A stretch of 64,000 nt of DNA from Rugamonas rivuli (GTDB lineage Bacteria > Pseudomonadota > Gammaproteobacteria > Burkholderiales > Burkholderiaceae_D). The position numbers and the translations under genes are program-made. This document shows, one piece after another, positions 59,659-64,000 of the stretch. Where the stretch lies: positions 930,001 through 994,000 of the forward strand of contig NZ_WHUF01000003.1 of NCBI RefSeq assembly GCF_009380165.1, read 5' to 3'. The number at the start of each line of letters is the position of its first letter. Position 1 is the first letter of the stretch. A model generated the notes under the pieces. It was given only the letters and a program-made list of their open reading frames with translations. It searched no databases and was not told the DNA's origin.

Positions 59659-60240
59659 ATGTATCAACCACCCATACTTGAACAACGCCTGGCCGCCCTG
59701 GTCCGCTCCTCGGCGGAGCTGATGGCCGCGCTGTCGGCGGCGCGCAGCCTGGGGCTGGGCAGCTGGTGCATAGGCGCGGGCGCCGTGCGCACGCTGGTGT
59801 GGGACGACCTGCATGGCCACACCGTCCCCACGCCGCTGGCTGACGTCGACCTGGTCTACTTCGCCCCGGATGCGCCGCTTCAGCGCGACGCGCAGCTGGA
59901 AGCCTGTCTGCGCACGGCGATGCCGTCGCTGGCGTGGGAGGTGACGAACCAGGCGTATGTCCACACATGGTTCATGCGCGAGTTCGGCCGCGAGGTGCCG
60001 CCGCTGCTGTCGCTGGAAGACGGTGTGGCCACATGGCCGGAGTATGCAACCTGCGTCGGCGTATCGCTGGATGCCGACGGCACCATCCGCGTGATCGCGC
60101 CGCATGGACTGGAAGACTTGTTTGCCCTGCGCGTGCGCCACAACCCGGCCCGCGCCGACATCGACACCTACCGGCAGCGCGTCGCGTCGAAGCGTTTTGC
60201 GCAGCGTTGGCCGCTGCTGGTTATCGCATCACTCCAGTAA
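59659..60240 (+). CDS. Nucleotidyltransferase family protein (PF06042-like)
   Basis: 193-residue protein. SWCIGAGAVRTLVWDDLHGH (about 35-54) and LADVDLVYF (about 60-68) with D-x-D carry the polymerase-beta-like nucleotidyltransferase motif (G-x-G...D-x-D). This matches the DUF925/nucleotidyltransferase_6 group, whose members act on small molecules of unknown identity. The 3' end overlaps the convergent gene by 12 bp. Not an antibiotic resistance call. Confidence 0.85.
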   Translation: MYQPPILEQRLAALVRSSAELMAALSAARSLGLGSWCIGAGAVRTLVWDDLHGHTVPTPLADVDLVYFAPDAPLQRDAQLEACLRTAMPSLAWEVTNQAYVHTWFMREFGREVPPLLSLEDGVATWPEYATCVGVSLDADGTIRVIAPHGLEDLFALRVRHNPARADIDTYRQRVASKRFAQRWPLLVIASLQ

Positions 60241-60909
60241 GGCGGCTATCGCCAGCGGCGTGCTGCTCGTGACCACCTGTCCGTTCTCGGGCAGCGCGGC
60301 AAAGCGGTAGACGAACACCCGGAAGCTGGCGACCACGTCGCCCACGAAGGCCGGCCCCTCCTTCGCCGCCAGCGCGCTGACTGCGCCACCGGTGGCGTGG
60401 AACTGCACCTGCGCCGTATCGTTCCTCGGATAAGAGAACTGCACGCCGGCGCAGCTCTTGCCGCCGGCTTCACTCGAGTAGCGCAGGTAGGCCAGCAGCT
60501 GCTCGCAGGCGATACGGAGATCGGCGGCACTGTACACGCCGTCCGGCCGCGTGACGATCGACACCCAGGCGCCGTACTTGTACTGGCCGGCCTTGCGGTT
60601 CAGTGTCAGCTCCGCATTGTCGTCATACGCGGCTTTGGAAAACGGGAACACGGCACGCCCCAAGGCATCGAGCGGCAGCGCCAGCTGCGTGGACTTGCTG
60701 TGTAGCGTCAGCCGCAAGCCGTCCGCCGCAACGCTTTTGTCGCGCGGACGGATACGGAAGTGATTCTGCAGGAACTGCTTGGGTTTGCCGTACTTCTCGA
60801 ACCAGATCATCTGGCGATAGGCTTCGCGATACTCGATCCAGTCGGAGTCCTCCTGCGCATGGGCGAGCGCCGGCAACAAGGCAAGACAGAGCAAGAGGAT
60901 TTTGAACAT
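60229..60909 (-). CDS. Hypothetical exported protein
   Basis: 226-residue exported protein of unknown function. Signal peptide MFKILLLCLALLPALAHAQ (start ATG 60907-60909). The mature part is soluble, with WFEKYGKPKQFLQNHFRIRP (about 35-54) and SEAGGKSCAGVQFSYPRNDTAQVQF (about 145-170). No recognised family; a DUF2987-like relation is possible but not supported by visible motif. Lies 5 bp downstream of the MipA-like gene, so co-transcribed with it. Confidence 0.75.
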   Translation of the reverse strand: MFKILLLCLALLPALAHAQEDSDWIEYREAYRQMIWFEKYGKPKQFLQNHFRIRPRDKSVAADGLRLTLHSKSTQLALPLDALGRAVFPFSKAAYDDNAELTLNRKAGQYKYGAWVSIVTRPDGVYSAADLRIACEQLLAYLRYSSEAGGKSCAGVQFSYPRNDTAQVQFHATGGAVSALAAKEGPAFVGDVVASFRVFVYRFAALPENGQVVTSSTPLAIAALLE

Positions 60910-60914
60910 GCCGT

Positions 60915-61679
60915 TTAAAACCGGTACGCCAGGCCGCTGGACCAGGTGATGAAATTGCGGCGTTCGACGAAAGGAGCGCCGGCCGGCCCGCTGCCCAGCC
61001 GCGTGCCCGTCACCGAGCTGTTGATCAGCCATTTGCTGCTCAAGGCCCAGTTCCAGTTGACGCCAGCGTTGACCGCCATCACGCCGGCGGAAGGACGATA
61101 GTCGCGCGTACCGCCGGCGGCGGCGCTCACCTCATACAGTTCGCGCATCACCGGATTGCTGGCCAGCGAAGCGCCGGCCGACAGTGTGACCGTGTGATGC
61201 GGTGCCAATTCGTGCAGGGTTTTCTGCAACCCGACATAGCTGCGGAAGCCATGTGCGCTGGTGTCGTACATGAGGTTCGACGTCAGGCGCGTCTCATCGC
61301 CGAGATAGTAGTTAAAATACCCGCCGGGGTCCAGTGTGCCGCTGACCGCATGCGTGCCGCGCAGCCGCCAGCTGTCGGTGGGATTGCGGGTATTGCTGGC
61401 GAAGATCTGCGGACCATATTCGACGCCCACCATTTCCGACACATTCATGCCCAGCACCCCGTTCGCCGAGACGAACACACCGTTACTCCACTGGACCTGA
61501 AGCAGCGGCCGCAGGATGACCGGGCGCGTCTCGCCCTCCGCAGCCGCCGTCCTGGTTGTGAAGGCTCCCCCCACGTACATGTCCTTGCTCCCATCGGGCA
61601 TCATCAACTCGGTGGTGTTTTCGGCCAAGACCGGGCCGCACGCGGCCAACAACAAAAATAATGGGGATAGCTTGCTCAT
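60915..61679 (-). CDS. MipA/OmpV-family outer membrane protein
   Basis: 254-residue outer-membrane beta-barrel. Signal peptide MSKLSPLFLLLAACGPVLA. Repeated aromatic-ended strands follow with the MipA-type patterns YVGGAFTTRT, VFVSANGVLGMNVSE and FNYYLGDETRLTSNLMY, and the terminal strand ends FITWSSGLAYRF, an outer-membrane C-terminal Phe signature. Members are scaffold or porin-like proteins often near two-component systems. ATG 61677-61679 is chosen; upstream in-frame codons do not look like signal. Confidence 0.87.
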   Translation of the reverse strand: MSKLSPLFLLLAACGPVLAENTTELMMPDGSKDMYVGGAFTTRTAAAEGETRPVILRPLLQVQWSNGVFVSANGVLGMNVSEMVGVEYGPQIFASNTRNPTDSWRLRGTHAVSGTLDPGGYFNYYLGDETRLTSNLMYDTSAHGFRSYVGLQKTLHELAPHHTVTLSAGASLASNPVMRELYEVSAAAGGTRDYRPSAGVMAVNAGVNWNWALSSKWLINSSVTGTRLGSGPAGAPFVERRNFITWSSGLAYRF

Positions 61680-61686
61680 GTATTCC

Positions 61687-62265
61687 TTAGAAACCGAAGC
61701 GCACGCCAAGGGCGAAACGATCCGTGGTGCCGGTAAGGCCTTCGTGTTTGAGTTTATCGGTGTGCTCCAGTTCCAGCTGCAGCGCCACGTCCTTGCTGAT
61801 CAAATAGGACGCGCCCACGCTCAGGTACAAGCCGGTCTTGTGTACCGACTCGCCCGCCGGAGCGTTCTTGCCGCTGATGTCCATCTTCATGCGGCCTTGC
61901 CCGATACCGGCCTTGCCGAACAGAGACCAGCTGTCGCTCAACTGCCACGTGCCCCGCGCCGCCAGATAGGCCGTGCTGACACTGGCCTCGAGCTGGTAGC
62001 CGGGCGAGAGATCGAAGCTGGTCGAACCGGTGTCGGCGCGATAGCCAGCTTCCAGCGCCCACACCGGCGACAGCTCATATCCCGCAAACACGCCCAACGG
62101 CGTCGCTTTCTTGACAGCGCCGCGTTCCGTCGTCACGCCGTTCTCGGTAAATTTGATATTCCCGTTGGTCTGGGGGCTGATGTTGGCGCCGGCATACAGC
62201 CCTTCGGCATGCGCCAGCGAGCTTGCGGCAAGGGCGACCAGGGCGCTGCATACAAATTTTTTCAT
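61687..62265 (-). CDS. Outer membrane beta-barrel protein (Opa/OmpA-like)
   Basis: 192-residue barrel protein with signal peptide MKKFVCSALVALAASSLAHA. Eight-stranded-barrel features: alternating strands such as LYAGANISPQT, VFAGYELSPVWALEAGYRA, YLAARGTWQLSDSWSLFGKAGIGQ, and the terminal FALGVRFGF. It fits PF13505-type opacity proteins. Starts 7 bp upstream of the MipA-like gene. Divergent from the two-component operon at 62460, which probably controls it (inference). Confidence 0.85.
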   Translation of the reverse strand: MKKFVCSALVALAASSLAHAEGLYAGANISPQTNGNIKFTENGVTTERGAVKKATPLGVFAGYELSPVWALEAGYRADTGSTSFDLSPGYQLEASVSTAYLAARGTWQLSDSWSLFGKAGIGQGRMKMDISGKNAPAGESVHKTGLYLSVGASYLISKDVALQLELEHTDKLKHEGLTGTTDRFALGVRFGF

Positions 62266-62459
62266 GTTCGGATTCCGGGTTGAAGTAAGAGCCTCCATGT
62301 TAGGCATCCACCGCCTCGGAATCCGCCTCGGTCTGTCCTTGAATTGTCCGCAATTTGTAGGCGCCATTTGTATAGAAAATGTACGAATGTGTACCCGATT
62401 GTCGAAAATGCCACTTCAGCGCCACGCTCCACTACAATAGCCACGAAAATGGAGGCGCA

Positions 62460-63137
62460 ATGCAGCGTGTGATGCTGGTGGAGGACGATGCGCGGCTGGC
62501 CGCGCTGGTCAAGGAATACCTGGACGAATACGATTACGCGGTCGACGTGGTGACACGTGGCGACCGCGCGCTCGAACACTTCCGCGACACCCAGCCGGAC
62601 CTGGTGATACTCGACCTGACGCTGCCCGGCGTCGATGGCCTGGTGGTGTGCCGCCAGCTGCGCCAACTGAGCGCGGTGCCCATCCTGATACTGACGGCGC
62701 GCGAGGACAGCTTCGACGAAGTCTCCGGCCTCGAACAGGGCGCCGACGACTACGTCAACAAACCGGTGCAGCCGCGCGTGCTGCTGGCCCGCCTGCGCGC
62801 GCTGCAACGGCGCGGCAGCGGCGTCGCCAGCAGCGACATCGTCATCGGCCAGTTGCGCATCTCGCGCGAGAACCGCGCCGTCTACTGGCGCGGCGAGGAA
62901 GTCGCGATGAACGGCGCCGAGTTCAAGCTGTTTGTCATCCTGGCCGACGCCTCGGGCAAGGTCATGTCGCGCAACGCCATCCTGGTCAAGATGCGCGGCA
63001 TCGAATTCGACGGCCTCGATCGTAGCATCGACAACTGCATCTCGCGCCTGCGCCGCAAGTTCGACGACGGCGGCGCGGAGCGCATCAAGACCGTCTGGGG
63101 CGAAGGCTATCTGTTCAGCCCCTCGGCCTGGGAATGA
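62460..63137 (+). CDS. OmpR-family response regulator (RstA-like)
   Basis: 225-residue regulator. The receiver has VEDD (7-10), phosphoacceptor D52 (LDLTLPG), T79 and K101 (NKPVQPR). The C-terminal winged HTH (about 130-225) contains VAMNGAEFKLFVILADASGKVMSRNAILVKMRGIEFDGLDRSIDNCISRLRRKF and ends with GEGYLFSP. The start ATG 62460 is preceded by GGAGG (62450-62454). The stop overlaps the kinase ATG (ATGA). Confidence 0.95.
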   Translation: MQRVMLVEDDARLAALVKEYLDEYDYAVDVVTRGDRALEHFRDTQPDLVILDLTLPGVDGLVVCRQLRQLSAVPILILTAREDSFDEVSGLEQGADDYVNKPVQPRVLLARLRALQRRGSGVASSDIVIGQLRISRENRAVYWRGEEVAMNGAEFKLFVILADASGKVMSRNAILVKMRGIEFDGLDRSIDNCISRLRRKFDDGGAERIKTVWGEGYLFSPSAWE

Positions 63138-64000
63138 ACCGTCTTTTCTGGCGCTTCGCTGCACTGGTGATGCTGGCCATCACGCTGGCCACCTGCGTGA
63201 TCTATTTCACCTTCAGCCGCCTGTTCGGCGATCCGCTGGAGGAGATCGCGCGCAGCCAGGCCGCCGGACAGATCTTCCTGTTGGAGCAGTACATCGACCG
63301 GGCGCCAGCCGATGAATGGCTGCCGCGCCTGAACAAGGTGCGCGAGGTGTCCAAAGCCACGCTGGAACTCAAGCCCTTGCAGGCAACGCTGGCGGCGCTG
63401 CCCGATTCCAAACGCGACCAGCTGCTGCAAGGGGCCGTGGTCATCGACGTAGGCGGCAAGGCCTTCTACCGCCGCGTCGATATGACCGGTGCGCGCTACA
63501 TCGGCAGCGACGACGACGTCATCCACGCCCAGCGCCTGCCCATCGATATCGGCCAGGCGCTGGGCATGGAAGCGATACGCTTCGGCGTGATCGCGCTGTT
63601 CCTGCTGGTGCCGATAGGCTGGTGGTCGCGCCGGCACTGGCGCGGCCTGATGGCGCTGTCGCGGATGGCCGACGATTTCGGCCAGGGCGACCTGGCGGCG
63701 CGCGCCGCAGTGCGGCCGGCATCGAGCATTGCGCCGCTGGCGGCCCGCATCAACGACATGGCAGAGCGCATCGCCCTGCTGATGGAGGCGCGCAAAAACC
63801 TGCTGCATTCGGTGTCGCATGAACTGCGCACGCCGATTGCGCGGCTGGAGTTCGGCCTGGAGCTGCTGCGCGAGCGCCATGCGGCCGATGATCCGGCGCT
63901 GCAAAAGCGCGTCGCCGCCATGGAGACCGATGTCGACGAGCTGAAAACGCTGGTCAATGAGCTGCTTGACCTGACGCAGCTCGACCACGCGCAAGCGATG
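63134..64000 (+). CDS. Sensor histidine kinase (RstB-like), 3' end cut
   Basis: The first 289 residues of a membrane histidine kinase. Helix 1 (about 7-29), periplasmic loop (30-145), helix 2 (about 148-165), HAMP (about 170-215), then the HisKA box LLHSVSHELRTPIARLEFGL with phosphoacceptor H229. The ATPase domain lies beyond the window. ATGA overlap with the response regulator shows they are a matched pair. Divergent from the two outer-membrane genes. Confidence 0.95.
   Translation, partial: MNRLFWRFAALVMLAITLATCVIYFTFSRLFGDPLEEIARSQAAGQIFLLEQYIDRAPADEWLPRLNKVREVSKATLELKPLQATLAALPDSKRDQLLQGAVVIDVGGKAFYRRVDMTGARYIGSDDDVIHAQRLPIDIGQALGMEAIRFGVIALFLLVPIGWWSRRHWRGLMALSRMADDFGQGDLAARAAVRPASSIAPLAARINDMAERIALLMEARKNLLHSVSHELRTPIARLEFGLELLRERHAADDPALQKRVAAMETDVDELKTLVNELLDLTQLDHAQAM

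Overview
The window is a stretch of a GC-rich (low to mid 60s %) betaproteobacterial chromosome. Gene content and order point to Oxalobacteraceae (Massilia/Duganella/Janthinobacterium type): a LysM protein divergent from def-fmt, rsmB next to a DUF4390 protein and ntrYX, a DUF3567 protein, argS-SPOR-dsbA-SDR-birA-coaX-SPOR, mreBCD-mrdA-rodA-rlpA, gatCAB, and a PEP-CTERM protein. The genus is an inference from family knowledge; no rRNA or tRNA gene is present to confirm it.

Layout. 1-2638: LysM protein (cut by the left edge) divergent from def-fmt. 2642-6231: accessory metabolic block with a LysR regulator divergent from a CmcJ-like oxygenase and a HCCA-isomerase-like protein, then a MerR regulator divergent from a nitroreductase with a textbook 19-bp-spacer promoter. 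6228-8555: secreted DUF2145 pair and a family 2 glycosyltransferase. 8793-12593: full-length cobalamin-dependent metH. 12598-16806: small unknown genes, an ABC-2 exporter operon with two small DUF genes in 4-bp overlap, and an SPW-repeat membrane protein. 16837-19290: EAL/HDOD protein, YafJ-type amidotransferase, DUF3567 protein. 19402-24947: rsmB, DUF4390, ntrY, short ntrX and a COG0523-like fragment on one strand. 24948-25793: lower-GC gap with two small ORFs. 25794-32018: argS to coaX and SPOR genes in one direction. 32026-34136: SDR/LysR pair and a small protein with a nitrile-hydratase-like leader. 34209-44521: elongasome cluster mreB-mreC-mreD-mrdA-rodA-rodA-mrdA-rlpA, in which the rodA/mrdA pair is duplicated in tandem. 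44796-48185: gatCAB with a REP-like palindrome pair between gatC and gatA and a strong terminator after gatB. 48311-53206: two acetyltransferases, an LprI-like protein and a large beta-propeller sensor kinase without partner regulator. 53215-59525: probable operon of six exported proteins (PEP-CTERM protein, phosphoesterase, di-heme peroxidase, unknown, SurE-like nucleotidase, lipoprotein). 59659-64000: nucleotidyltransferase, two outer-membrane proteins and a divergent RstAB-like two-component system cut by the right edge.

How the genes work together: most of the window is housekeeping (formyl-Met handling, cell-wall elongation, amidated tRNA formation, biotin/CoA metabolism, nitrogen-type two-component signalling). 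The most unusual parts are the duplicated rodA-mrdA module, the orphan NHLP-like small protein, the ABC/DUF6434/DUF7661 operon, the secreted phosphatase/peroxidase operon and the SoxR-like box controlled by a MerR protein that lacks the SoxR iron-sulfur cysteines. I found no CRISPR array, insertion sequence, prophage or RNA gene.
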